NCBI GenBank assembly: GCA_964242115.1
Contig: CAXSZX010000016.1
Coordinates: 47,055-111,054 of the forward strand
Source of the DNA: BOG-908 sp964242115
GTDB lineage: Bacteria; Pseudomonadota; Alphaproteobacteria; Acetobacterales; Acetobacteraceae
Length of the DNA stretch: 64,000 bases
Direction: 5' to 3'
Made by a program: the position numbers and the translations under genes. Each line of letters starts with the position of its first letter. Position 1 is the first letter of the stretch. The notes beneath the pieces are model-generated. The model had not been told where the DNA came from, searched no databases, and saw only the letters and a list, made by a program, of their open reading frames with translations. This document shows, piece after piece, positions 41,292-49,754 of this stretch.

Positions 41292-43293
41292 GAGTTGTCA
41301 CGTCCACGTCGCGCAATGCGACCAGGATGCATCGTATGCCGGCGCCAAGCATCAGCACCACCACGCACATGAACAGCGTGGTCAGCGCGCAATCCACGTA
41401 GTCGTTGGCCAGCACCTGGTGCATGTCGGACACGGTCTTGGCCGGCGCGAGCACCCGGCCGTCTGCCAGTGCGGCGGCGAACTTGGCCGCGTGCGCCAGG
41501 AAGCCGATTGCCGGCGCCGGCGAGAATATCTTCTCCCACCCTGCCGAGAGCGTGCACACCGCCAGCCACCCGGCCGGCACCACCGCCACGGCCGCGTAAC
41601 GCTGCCGCTTCATCTTGAACAGCACCACCGAGGCCAGCGTCAGCGCGATGGCCGCCAGCATCTGGTTGGAAATGCCGAACAGCGGCCACAGCGTGTTGAT
41701 CCCGCCGAGCGGGTCGATCACGCCCTGATACAGGAAGTAGCCCCAGCCGGTCACCGCGATGGCGGTCGCCACCATGTTGCCGGCCCAACTATCCGTCCGT
41801 CGCCAGGCCGGCACCGCCAGCCCCGCAAGGTCCTGGATCATGAAGCGCGCCACACGCGTGCCGGCGTCCAGCGTGGTCAGGATGAACAGCGCTTCGAACA
41901 GGATGGCGAAGTGATACCAGAACGCCATCAGCCCGCGCCCGCCCAGCGCGCCCGACAGGATGCGGCTCATGCCGACAGCCAGCGTCGGCGCCCCGCCGGC
42001 GCGTGCGAGGATGGTGCGCTCGCCCACGTCGTGCGCGATCTGCGTCAGCGTGTCGGGTGCTATGGGGAAGCCCCAGCCGCCCACGGTGGCCGAGACGGCG
42101 CCCACCGTAGTACCGACGATGGCCGGCGGCGCGTTCATTGCGAAGTAGGCGCCAGGCTCCAGAACGCAGGCGGCGATTAGCGCCATCACCGCCACCATGC
42201 TTTCGACCAGCATGGCGCCGTAGCCGATCGCGCGGGCCTGCGCCTCGTTCTCGATCATCTTCGGCGTGGTGCCGCTGGACACCAGCGCGTGGAAGCCGCT
42301 GACCGACCCGCAGGCGATGGTGATGAACAGGAACGGAAACAGCGAGCCGGCGAACACCGGCCCGGTGCCGTCCACGAAGCGGCTGACCGCCGGCATGCGC
42401 AGCTCCGGCATCACCACGGCGATGCCCACCGCCAGCGCCGCGATGGTGCCAATTTTCAGGAACGTGGAGAGGTAGTCGCGCGGGGCCAGCACCAGCCACA
42501 CCGGCAACACGCTGGCCACGAAGCCGTAGCCGATCAGCATCCACGCCCAGGTGGTGCCGCTGAAGGTGAACCGCGCCGCCCACACCGCGTCCGCCGCCAC
42601 CACGCCGCCCAGCCACAGCGCAGCCATCAGCAGCACGAAGCCGATGGCACTCATCTCTAGCACCCGCCCCGGCCGCACCCAGCGCCCGTAGCACCCCATC
42701 AGCACCGCAATCGGGATGGTGGCGAACACCGTAAAGCTGCCCCAGGGCGAGCCTGCCAGCGCTTTGACCACCACCAGTGCGAGCACCGCCAGCAGGATCA
42801 CCATGATCGCCAGCACGCCTACGCTGGCCACGATGCCGGCGAACGGACCCATCTCGGTGCGGATCATGTCGCCCAAGCTGCGCCCGTCCCGCCGCACGGA
42901 GATGAACAGGATCAGGAAGTCCTGCACCGCGCCGGCGAACACCACGCCCACCAATATCCACAGCGTGGCCGGCAGGAACCCCATCTGCGCCGCCAGCACC
43001 GGGCCTACCAGCGGGCCGGCGCCGGCGATGGCGGCAAAGTGGTGGCCGAACAGCACGAAACGGTTGGTCGGCACGTAGTCCAGCCCGTCCTGGTGGACCA
43101 CCGCCGGGGTTGGTCGCGCTGCGTCCAGGCGCAGCACGCGCTCGGCGATGAAGCGGCTGTAGAAGCGGTAGCCTAGCGCGTAGGTGCACAGCGCGGCGGT
43201 CACCAGCCAGAGGGCGTTGACGGTCTCGCCTCTCGTGGTGGCGAGTACAGACAGGCAGGCGGCGCCTAGCGCGGCCACGCAGAGCCACAGCAA
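41248..43293 (-). CDS. cstA: Carbon starvation protein CstA
   Basis: 681 residues with many membrane helices; CstA-family transporters take up pyruvate or peptides on starvation. Conserved parts are YVPTNRFVLFGHHFAAIAGA, GPLVGPVLAAQMGFLPATLW, SVRRDGRSLGDMIRTEMGPF, CGSVSGFHALVSSGTTPKMI and TLDAGTRVARFMIQDL. No ATG lies between the element and the first helix; TTG at 43293 (in TCCTTGCTGTGG) is the best start and lies at the edge of element copy 29, with GTG 4 codons later as an alternative. Forms a unit with the YbdD-like gene. Confidence 0.93.
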   Translation of the reverse strand: MLWLCVAALGAACLSVLATTRGETVNALWLVTAALCTYALGYRFYSRFIAERVLRLDAARPTPAVVHQDGLDYVPTNRFVLFGHHFAAIAGAGPLVGPVLAAQMGFLPATLWILVGVVFAGAVQDFLILFISVRRDGRSLGDMIRTEMGPFAGIVASVGVLAIMVILLAVLALVVVKALAGSPWGSFTVFATIPIAVLMGCYGRWVRPGRVLEMSAIGFVLLMAALWLGGVVAADAVWAARFTFSGTTWAWMLIGYGFVASVLPVWLVLAPRDYLSTFLKIGTIAALAVGIAVVMPELRMPAVSRFVDGTGPVFAGSLFPFLFITIACGSVSGFHALVSSGTTPKMIENEAQARAIGYGAMLVESMVAVMALIAACVLEPGAYFAMNAPPAIVGTTVGAVSATVGGWGFPIAPDTLTQIAHDVGERTILARAGGAPTLAVGMSRILSGALGGRGLMAFWYHFAILFEALFILTTLDAGTRVARFMIQDLAGLAVPAWRRTDSWAGNMVATAIAVTGWGYFLYQGVIDPLGGINTLWPLFGISNQMLAAIALTLASVVLFKMKRQRYAAVAVVPAGWLAVCTLSAGWEKIFSPAPAIGFLAHAAKFAAALADGRVLAPAKTVSDMHQVLANDYVDCALTTLFMCVVVLMLGAGIRCILVALRDVDVTTREARRDLPLLRPNV

Positions 43294-43346
43294 GGAAGCG
43301 GTTCTTTTTCGAAAAAAAGAACCAAAAAACTTTTGTTCCTGGTGGT
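43289..43346. repeat. Element copy 29, left half, at the cstA start
   Basis: GGAAGCGGTTC arm, CGAAAAAAAGAACC, AAAAAACTTTTGTTCC. The right half is missing. Its outer end contains the proposed cstA TTG start. Confidence 0.85.
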
Positions 43347-43484
43347 GGTGATCCACGGTTTGCTTCCCGCATTGTTCAGCAGGCGACGCGTGGGAGGGTC
43401 CATCTCTCATGCGTCGCGCGTTTGCGTTCTGCACGCCTGATACAGGAGCTTTGGCCGCACGTCACGTCAGCCGGAACGGTTTGG

Positions 43485-43531
43485 AGCGTTCTATGATCTT
43501 GTTGGATCGGATAAGCAGGCTGGAGAACGCT
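43485..43531. other. Inverted repeat downstream of the GNAT gene
   Basis: AGCGTTCT and AGAACGCT, 31 bases apart, just beyond the 3' end of the acetyltransferase gene. Possibly a terminator hairpin, but without a T-run. The rest of 43347-43543 holds nothing recognisable. Confidence 0.3.
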
Positions 43532-43543
43532 CTGGTCCTTTGT

Positions 43544-44122
43544 TTAGCGAGCATCTGCATCCGACGAGCGACCCCGTTCGGTCGGATCATGCTCTAGCGC
43601 GTCCACGTTCTTTTCCAACACCACAAAATGCAGGTCGTCGCGCAACGGCACGCCAAAGCGGTCGTCATCATACGGGAACGGCTCCGTCTCCCCAGTCTCA
43701 CGATATCCACGCCGGACGTACCAGGCGATCAGCGCGTCCCTGACGTTGACAACGGTCATCCGGATCCGCCCTGCACCGCCCTCACGCGCCCAATCCTCCG
43801 CCGCGGACAGCATCGTGCGGCCCAGACCATCATTCTGCTGCGCCGGATCGACCGCCAAGGACCCGAGATACCAAACGCCATCGCCCAACGGCTCGAGCCA
43901 CACGCAGCCTCGCATCGGGCCACCCTGCGCATCCTGCCACTTCAGCTGCCAGGCATGCGGTTTCACCCTCACCTCCGCACGGAGAAGCGCCTCCGTCGTG
44001 CGGTCGCCGGTGATGTAGCCGACCTCCGTGGTCCAGTGCGACGCCACGCCGGCGCCGCGGTAGGCCCGGTTGATCAGCGCCACGACACCAGGAAGCTCGT
44101 CGTCTCTGACAAGTGCGAACAC
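43544..44122 (-). CDS. GNAT family N-acetyltransferase
   Basis: 192 residues. Motifs: LPGVVALINRAYRGAGVASH, LGSLAVDPAQQNDGLGRTML (acetyl-CoA loop Q-x-x-G-L-G), MTVVNVRDALIAWYVRRGYR and TGETEPFPYDDDRFGVPL. GTG at 44122 is chosen over GTG at 44161 because GGAGGAGG lies 4 bases before it. The substrate is unknown. The PFPYDDDRFGVP end resembles GNAT proteins of plant-associated bacteria, a weak hint only. Confidence 0.87.
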   Translation of the reverse strand: MFALVRDDELPGVVALINRAYRGAGVASHWTTEVGYITGDRTTEALLRAEVRVKPHAWQLKWQDAQGGPMRGCVWLEPLGDGVWYLGSLAVDPAQQNDGLGRTMLSAAEDWAREGGAGRIRMTVVNVRDALIAWYVRRGYRETGETEPFPYDDDRFGVPLRDDLHFVVLEKNVDALEHDPTERGRSSDADAR

Positions 44123-44199
44123 GCTGCCTCCTCCGTCGATACACAACCGATGCCGCAGCACGAGCTGGCCTGCAGCGGCGCAAAGCGTTTACCGGAGCA

Positions 44200-44312
44200 A
44201 GGCAAGAAACTTTCGTTCCCTTGAGCGCGCGATGCAGGAACCTCCGCGACAGCCGGACTAAAAGTCTTTTGCTTTTTTTCTTCAGAAAAGAAGGCGTTGC
44301 TTTTCTCTCTTG
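44200..44312. repeat. Element copy 30, left hairpin deleted
   Basis: CAAGGCAAGAAACTTTCG joins the end directly to the inner part, losing the left hairpin. Core GAGCGCGCGATGCAGGAACC and TCCGCGACAGCC; right arm CTTCAGAAAAGAAGGCG. A further faint half-copy (GCGCAACAGC, CAGAAGCGTAGACC) follows at 44360-44425. Confidence 0.8.
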
Positions 44313-44474
44313 GCTGCCAGCAGTCAAGATCCACACTTGCCGGCGTCACATATTCGTTGCGGAAACCTGCGCAACAGCAAGCGTTCAATCGTTGCTGTTT
44401 TTCAGAAGCGTAGACCTGGCATTTCAAGTCAGGCTCCGAACAGTTGCAGCACAGGTCACCGAGCCGAGCATCCA

Positions 44475-45773
44475 TTATCCGGGCGCAGCCAATTTCTCCC
44501 GCAGCGTCCCCGCACCGTACGCCGTCTTGTAGGTCCCCCTCCGCTGCAACTCCGGCACCACCAGCTCCACGAAATCCTCATAGCACTCCGGCGACACCGT
44601 GCGCGCCAGCACGAACCCGTCCAGGTCCGCCTGCGCCATCCAGTCTCCCATCACGTCGGCCACCCGTGCCGCCGAGCCCACCACCGGCGCCTGCCGTCCG
44701 CCCAGCCGCAGCCGCTCGCGGAAGCCGCGTTTCGTCATCACCGGCCCTGACGTGATCGCTGCCAGGTTGGAGACCACCGCCTGGGTGCCGACCATCCGGA
44801 TCGGCTCATCCTCGCCCATCGCCGCGAAATCCACCCCCATCGACCCGGCGGACTGCACCATCGCCCCCTCGGCGTCCGCGTAACGCTCGTACTCGGCGCA
44901 TTTGTCCTCCGCTGCCGTCTGGCTCTGCCCGGCCACCACCGTCATCCCGGCGAACACCCGCACGTGCCGGCCCAGCGCGCCGGCGGTGGCCCGCAGCTCG
45001 CCGACCAGCTTGGCCACCTGCGCCGGCGACGTGCCGTTGACGAAGACACACTCCGCATGGTCCGCGGCGAAGCGCAGCCCGCGCGCAGAGGCACCCGCCT
45101 GGTAGATCACCGGCCCGCGCTGCGGCGAGGGTTCGCACAAATGCACCCCGTCCGTCCGCCAGCCTGGCCCTTCGGCGCGCACCGCGTGCACGCGCGCCGG
45201 GTCCGCGTAGGCGCCTGCTCGGTCGGCCAGCACGGCGCCGTCCTCCCAGCTGTCCCGCCACAATTGATCGACCGCCGCCATGAAGGAATCCGCCGCGTCG
45301 TAGCGGCTGTCGTGCGCCGCCTGCGCCGGCAGGCCCAGCGCGCGCGCGGCACTGTCCAGGTAGCCGGTCACTACGTTCCAGCCGATGCGCCCGCCGGTCA
45401 GGTGGTCCAGCGTGCTCATCCGCCGCGCGAAGACGAACGGGTGCTCGGCGCCGGTGTTCGCCGTGATGGCGAACCCAAGGTTGCGCGTCGCATGCGCCAT
45501 CGCCGGGATCAGCAGCGACGGGTCCAGGTTGGGCACCTGCACCGCGCCGCGTATCGCAGCATTCGCGTTGCCGCCATATACGTCGTAGACGCCGAGCACG
45601 TCGGCCAGGAACAGCCCGTCGAACAGCCCGCGTTCCAGCGTGCGCGCGAGGCAAACCCAGTGGTCCAGGTTTTTGTAGTTCCTCGCGCGGTCGCGCGGGT
45701 GGCGCCAAAGGCCCTGCTGGATGTGGCCCACACAGGCCATCTCGAAGGCGTGCAGCCTGATCTGGCGGGTCAT
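44475..45773 (-). CDS. NtaA/SnaA/DszA-family FMN-dependent monooxygenase
   Basis: 432 residues, luciferase-like TIM barrel. It uses FMNH2 from a separate reductase to oxidise sulfur compounds, aminopolycarboxylates or similar. Family stretches: CVGHIQQGLWRHPRDRARNY, LERGLFDGLFLADVLGVYDV, NTGAEHPFVFARRMSTLDHL, GGRIGWNVVTGYLDSAARAL, SPQRGPVIYQAGASARGLRF, HAECVFVNG and LVVPELQRRGTYKTAYG. No reductase gene is adjacent. The substrate is unknown. ATG preceded by AGGATC at about 7 bases. Confidence 0.93.
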   Translation of the reverse strand: MTRQIRLHAFEMACVGHIQQGLWRHPRDRARNYKNLDHWVCLARTLERGLFDGLFLADVLGVYDVYGGNANAAIRGAVQVPNLDPSLLIPAMAHATRNLGFAITANTGAEHPFVFARRMSTLDHLTGGRIGWNVVTGYLDSAARALGLPAQAAHDSRYDAADSFMAAVDQLWRDSWEDGAVLADRAGAYADPARVHAVRAEGPGWRTDGVHLCEPSPQRGPVIYQAGASARGLRFAADHAECVFVNGTSPAQVAKLVGELRATAGALGRHVRVFAGMTVVAGQSQTAAEDKCAEYERYADAEGAMVQSAGSMGVDFAAMGEDEPIRMVGTQAVVSNLAAITSGPVMTKRGFRERLRLGGRQAPVVGSAARVADVMGDWMAQADLDGFVLARTVSPECYEDFVELVVPELQRRGTYKTAYGAGTLREKLAAPG

Positions 45774-45951
45774 CGAACGATCCTAAAGAAGCGCGATTCT
45801 GATCGAATTATGAAAGCCTTGGGAGTGCCTCACTTCTCATATGCACTCTTGCATGAGTGGTCGGACAATGCCGGCGTTTTCAATATGTCTCAACCCGATC
45901 ACATCATCCACGCATTCGCATGCATAAACGACCGTTCGCACGCCTGACCGT
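45774..45951 (-). promoter_or_regulatory. Leader of the FMN monooxygenase with operator-like inverted repeat
   Basis: CTCATATGCA and TGCATGAG (45836-45857) form an inverted repeat with a 4-base spacer and one bulge, about 65-85 bases upstream of the start codon. The TCATAAT nearer the gene could be a -10 box. No element copy is present here, unlike most gene gaps. Confidence 0.3.
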
Positions 45952-46374
45952 TCATACGGTGCCTTGCCGGTAGGCGATCCGATGAAGAACGTAGCCTCCG
46001 CAAGCGCCTGCAACGAAAGGCGCTGGCATGAACGGCAAAGTGACGTAGCGGATCCGGTGCCCCGAGATCAGGCAGAAGCCGACCACAGCAAGCAGAACGC
46101 CAACACTCATAAACACCGGCAGCTTCGTGACGCGAAGATAATGCAGGATCAGCCATACCGGACCGCCAACGAGAACGGTTACGAACAACGCTGGAATGTA
46201 AGCGATGAGTATCACCCAGAGAGTACGGGGATCTCTGAAGCTTTCGAACTTACCGTAAACCAGGGCCCAGACAGCAACGTCCCAGCCGAAAAGAGCGAGT
46301 GTAGCGGCAGCCGCACTTACAGCGAGAGCCATCCCAATACGTAAGTCGGCGGCTTTCGGACTCGCGGCAGTCAT
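45952..46374 (-). CDS. Small four-helix membrane protein, unknown function
   Basis: 140 residues. Four hydrophobic segments: MALAVSAAAATLALFGWDVA, LWVILIAYIPALFVTVLVGG, LPVFMSVGVLLAVVGFCLIS and PAPFVAGACGGYVLHRIAY. No family was recognised. The ATG at 46374 has GGGAG 6 bases upstream; an upstream extension to 46470 overlaps element relic 31 and is rejected. Confidence 0.65.
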   Translation of the reverse strand: MTAASPKAADLRIGMALAVSAAAATLALFGWDVAVWALVYGKFESFRDPRTLWVILIAYIPALFVTVLVGGPVWLILHYLRVTKLPVFMSVGVLLAVVGFCLISGHRIRYVTLPFMPAPFVAGACGGYVLHRIAYRQGTV

Positions 46375-46448
46375 AGACACTCCCGAGGCGTCGCCGGATT
46401 TCGCAGCATCGTTAGAACTTACATTCCATAGGCGCATGCCCGGCGGAC

Positions 46449-46502
46449 AGGACCGCGACAGCCTAAACAAAAGCGTTTGCTATTCATCACGAAAAGCGCT
46501 GC
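46449..46502. repeat. Element copy 31, degenerate right half
   Basis: GGACCGCGACAGCC, AACAAAAGCGTTTGC, then ATTCATCACGAAAAGCGCTGC. It directly follows the era stop codon. Confidence 0.6.
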
Positions 46503-47402
46503 TCAGTCCGGATCCTCCAACCCGATCGCCCGCAGCCTCGCGCGTTCCTCGTCCCACCCCGTACGTTCCTTCACGTTGAGGAACAGATGCACCGTGCGCC
46601 CCAGCAGGTGCCCCAGATGCGAGCGTGCCTTGGCGCCAATCTCGCGCACCCGCGCGCCGCCCTCGCCGATCAGGATCGCCTTCTGCCCCGCGCGCGCGAC
46701 GTAGATGGTGGCGTCGATGCGCACCGAGCCGTCCGGCCGGTCGGTGAAGCTCTCGGTCTCCACCGTGGTGCCGTAGGGAACCTCCTCGTGCGTCTGCAGG
46801 AAGATCTGTTCGCGCACGATCTCCGCGGCGAGCAGGCGGTCCGGCAGGTCGGTGATCTCGTCGTCCGGATAGAGGTGCGGCCCCGGCGGCAGTGCGGCGG
46901 CCGTCGCGTCCAGCAGGTCGGACACGCCGTCTCCGTTGGCCGCGCTGACCATGAACGTCTGTTCGCAGCGCACGCGTTCGGCGAGTTCTGCCGTCAGCGG
47001 CAGCAGGCGCGGGCGCGGCACCAGGTCCACCTTGTTGAGCACCAGCCAGGTGCGCCGGCGTGTAGCGACCAGCTTGTCGGCGATGACGGCGACCTGGTCG
47101 GTGAGGCCGGCGCGCGAATCCACCAGGAACAAGGTGAGGTCGGCGTCTTCCGACCCGGTCCAGGCGGCGCGCACCATCGCGCGGTCCAGCTTGCGGCGCG
47201 GCGCGAAGATGCCGGGTGTGTCCACCAGCAGGATTTGCGCAGGGCCGCGCAACAGGATGCCGAGCACGCGGAAGCGGGTAGTTTGCGCTTTCGGGCTGAC
47301 GATGGAAAGCTTGGCGCCGGCCATGCGGTTGAGCAGGGTGGACTTGCCGGCGTTTGGCGCACCGACGATGGCGACGAAGCCGCAGCGGCTTTCTTCAGTC
47401 AT
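46503..47402 (-). CDS. era: GTPase Era
   Basis: 299 residues; ribosome-associated GTPase that helps 16S rRNA maturation and 30S assembly. G1 VGAPNAGKSTLLNR, G3 LVDTPGIFAPRR, G4 LVLNKVDLV and G5 MVSAANGDG are present, and the C-terminal KH domain has ILIGEGGARVREIGAKARSH. Two adjacent ATGs (47405 and 47402) are possible. It follows lepB and rnc on the same strand, but element copy 32 lies between rnc and era, and there is no clear ribosome-binding site. Confidence 0.96.
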   Translation of the reverse strand: MTEESRCGFVAIVGAPNAGKSTLLNRMAGAKLSIVSPKAQTTRFRVLGILLRGPAQILLVDTPGIFAPRRKLDRAMVRAAWTGSEDADLTLFLVDSRAGLTDQVAVIADKLVATRRRTWLVLNKVDLVPRPRLLPLTAELAERVRCEQTFMVSAANGDGVSDLLDATAAALPPGPHLYPDDEITDLPDRLLAAEIVREQIFLQTHEEVPYGTTVETESFTDRPDGSVRIDATIYVARAGQKAILIGEGGARVREIGAKARSHLGHLLGRTVHLFLNVKERTGWDEERARLRAIGLEDPD

Positions 47403-47410
47403 CATAGGTA

Positions 47411-47551
47411 GAGCAAGCAAGCGCTTCTTTTTCGAGAAAAAGACGCAAAAAGCTTTTGTCGCGGCTGTCGCGGATTTCTCATGAAAAAACCGCGACAGCG
47501 GACGCAAAAGTTTTTTGCTGCTTTTTTTCCAAAAAAGAAGCGCTTGCCTTG
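47411..47551. repeat. Element copy 32, full palindrome inside the lepB-rnc-era operon
   Basis: Arms GCGCTTC...AAAAAGACGC and TGC...AAAAAAGAAGCGC. The core CGGCTGTCGCGG is mirrored by CCGCGACAGCGG around a short A-rich loop. It fills almost the whole gap between the rnc stop and the era start. Confidence 0.93.
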
Positions 47552-47553
47552 TC

Positions 47554-48291
47554 TCACTTCAACATCTCCAAAAGCGCAGTCGCCGCCTGCCGCTCGGCGT
47601 CTCGTTTCGTGTTCCCTTCGCCGGTCCCCGTCTTGCCCCGCGCGCTCACCGCAACGACGAACCGAGGCGCGTGCGAGGGCCCGGTTCTGGAGACCACCCG
47701 GTAGTCCGGCAGCACCTCCGTGTGGGCCAGCACCACTTCCTGCAGCGCGGTTTTCGGGTCTTTCGGCGGCAGCACCTGAGTGTCCATCAGCGGCGCCCAC
47801 GTGTCGCGGACGAAGCGGCGGGCGACGTCCAGGCCGCCGTCGAAATACAGCGCGCCGATCGACGCCTCCATCGCGTCGGCCAGCACGGTGGCCAGCTTGT
47901 GCACCCCGGCCAGCGCCTCGTTGGCACCCAGGTTGAGCAGGCGCGCCAGGCCAATGCGTGCGGCCTGGGTGGCCAGCGTCTCGCGCGAGACCAGGTGGGC
48001 CAAGCGCGGCCCGAGCTGTCCCTCCTGCTCGAGCGGAAAGCGTTCGGAGATCCATTCTGCCACCACCAGCCCCAACACCCGGTCGCCCACGAACTCAAGC
48101 CGTTCGTTGGAGCCTGCGCCGGTGCTGCGCCCCATCTTGCGGCCGCGGCGAGCTTTCCCGGAACGGCCGATGGCGGCGGAACGATGGGTAAGCGCCTCGC
48201 CCAGCAGCTCGGGGCGGGCGAAGTGGTGGCCCAGCAGCGTCTCTGCCTGGGTCAGACGCTCCGCCAGGGAGGCTGGGGCGCCGTCACTCAA
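47554..48291 (-). CDS. rnc: Ribonuclease III
   Basis: 245 residues; cuts double-stranded RNA, including rRNA precursors. The signature is NERLEFVGDRVLGLVVAEWI (family ERLEFLGDSVL); a second catalytic region is LADAMEASIGALYFDGG. The C-terminal double-stranded-RNA-binding domain spans DPKTALQEVVLAH to GEGNTKRDAERQAATALLEM. The start is TTG at 48291, overlapping the lepB stop (TTGA), so translation is coupled. Confidence 0.95.
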   Translation of the reverse strand: MSDGAPASLAERLTQAETLLGHHFARPELLGEALTHRSAAIGRSGKARRGRKMGRSTGAGSNERLEFVGDRVLGLVVAEWISERFPLEQEGQLGPRLAHLVSRETLATQAARIGLARLLNLGANEALAGVHKLATVLADAMEASIGALYFDGGLDVARRFVRDTWAPLMDTQVLPPKDPKTALQEVVLAHTEVLPDYRVVSRTGPSHAPRFVVAVSARGKTGTGEGNTKRDAERQAATALLEMLK

Positions 48292-49103
48292 TCCACGCCT
48301 TTCAGCAGGCGGCCCCAGCGGACCTCGAACGGCCACTGCCAGAACTCCCACCACGGGTGTTCGGCGTCGAAGCTGAAGAAGATGAATTGCGCGCGGCCGA
48401 TGACGTTCTCCAGCGGCACGAAGCCCAGGCCGTTGACGATGAAACGGCTGTCTGCGGAGTTGTCGCGGTTGTCGCCCATCATAAACAGGTGGCCGTCGGG
48501 GACCACGTATTCGTCGGTGTTGTTCGGGTCGAGGTCGCTCAGCACGTTGCGTTCCTCGTCGTCGCTGTATTTGAGGATGTCGTGCTTGGGGCCGTTCGGC
48601 AGGTCCTCGCGGTATTCCTTGGTCAGCACGCGGGTGCCGTTCTCGTCGGAGGATTCGTAGTCGCCTTCCGGCGTACGGGGCACTTCGGTGCCGTTGAGGT
48701 AGAGCTGACCGGCCTTGACCTGAACGTGGTCGCCGGGCAGGCCAATGACGCGCTTGATCCAGTCTTCGCTGGTGTTGCGGGTGTTGCGGAACACCACGAC
48801 GTCACCGCGATGCGGGAAGGAGCCGAGGATGCGGCCGGAGAAGACGTCCGGCGAGAACGGCATGGAGTAGTGCGAGTAGCCGTAGCTGAACTTGCTGACG
48901 AAGACGAAGTCGCCGATCAGCAGGGTCGGGATCATCGAGCCGGACGGAATGTTGAACGGCTCGAAAGCCACGGTGCGGATGCCCATGGCAATCAGGCCGG
49001 CATAGACCAGGGTCTTGACCGTTTCGAGGATGCCGCCAGCCTGCGGCTTGGCCGAGCCGGCCGCGGGCGGCTTGGTGGAAGCGGATTTTTGGGTGGTGGC
49101 CAT
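48288..49103 (-). CDS. lepB: Signal peptidase I
   Basis: 271 residues. A Lys/Ala-rich cytoplasmic start is followed by one membrane helix (TVKTLVYAGLIAMGIRTVAF), the catalytic Ser in NIPSGSMIPTLLIGDFVFVS and the catalytic Lys in EDWIKRVIGLPGDHVQV. Box E is MMGDNRDNSADSRFIVNGLG. It removes signal peptides at the outer face of the inner membrane. ATG at 49103; further upstream codons are element-derived. First gene of the lepB-rnc-era unit. Confidence 0.96.
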   Translation of the reverse strand: MATTQKSASTKPPAAGSAKPQAGGILETVKTLVYAGLIAMGIRTVAFEPFNIPSGSMIPTLLIGDFVFVSKFSYGYSHYSMPFSPDVFSGRILGSFPHRGDVVVFRNTRNTSEDWIKRVIGLPGDHVQVKAGQLYLNGTEVPRTPEGDYESSDENGTRVLTKEYREDLPNGPKHDILKYSDDEERNVLSDLDPNNTDEYVVPDGHLFMMGDNRDNSADSRFIVNGLGFVPLENVIGRAQFIFFSFDAEHPWWEFWQWPFEVRWGRLLKGVD

Positions 49104-49177
49104 GATCACTGGTCCGGGCAGAGTGCCGGATAGACCCGCTTGTTTCCTGCCTGTCAAGAAAGCGGTCTGTATGTAAA

Positions 49178-49313
49178 AGCCCAGCAGTTCCTTTTTGAAG
49201 GACCGACCAAAAAACCCTTGATTCCGCCGTCGCGCACTCAGCGGAGAGAGCCGCGACAGCGGAAGCAAAAGCTTTTTGCGTCTTTTTCTCGAAAAAGAAG
49301 GCCTTGCTTGTCT
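49178..49313. repeat. Element copy 33, full-palindrome core
   Basis: Left arm CAGTTCCTTTTTGAAGGACC; core TTCCGCCGTCGCG / CGCGACAGCGGAA; right arm CTCGAAAAAGAAGGCC. It lies between the lepB start and the YqjE-like stop. Confidence 0.9.
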
Positions 49314-49746
49314 ACCTGCGCGCCCGCCCCACGCCCGCCGCCCGCATCAGAACCCGCAGCACGCCCGTCTGCGCCACGATCCGCGTCGCGGGTGCAAGCA
49401 TCGCCGCCAGGGTCAAGCTCTGCCGCGCCTGCTCCAGGCTCTGGTCGCGAACGCGGCGCGCCTCCTCTGCCACCGGATCGGCCACCTTGCCGCTGGCGAG
49501 CAGCCCGAAGATGCCCGCGATCACCAGATCCACCACCAGAAGGATCACCACAGAAAGCAAGGGCGACAGGTGGGCGAACTGCTCGAGCGCGAAGCAGGCG
49601 GCGACGTGCAACAGGACGAGCACGGCGATGGCGAACACCGCTGCCACCACGCCAAGCACGGCGCGCCGCACGATCGACGAGACGAGGCGCCGCACGAGCA
49701 GGATTTCTGCCTGTGCGGCCACGCGGGCGAGGCGGACGGTGCGCAT
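49312..49746 (-). CDS. YqjE/holin-X-like membrane protein
   Basis: 144 residues. An amphipathic start (RTVRLARVAAQAEILLVRRL) is followed by two adjacent membrane helices (AVLGVVAAVFAIAVLVLLHV and LLSVVILLVVDLVIAGIFGL) and a charged helical tail. It resembles the YqjE or Holin-X type of small membrane protein, which often lies with a DUF883 gene as it does here. The role is probably in envelope or stress physiology; inference only. Confidence 0.7.
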   Translation of the reverse strand: MRTVRLARVAAQAEILLVRRLVSSIVRRAVLGVVAAVFAIAVLVLLHVAACFALEQFAHLSPLLSVVILLVVDLVIAGIFGLLASGKVADPVAEEARRVRDQSLEQARQSLTLAAMLAPATRIVAQTGVLRVLMRAAGVGRARR

Positions 49747-49754
49747 GTCTTCGA

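Noticed and set aside
47402..48055. A minus-strand frame joining rnc antiframe to the era leader
   Set aside because: It is a shadow of rnc in another frame followed by element copy 32; no domain is recognisable.
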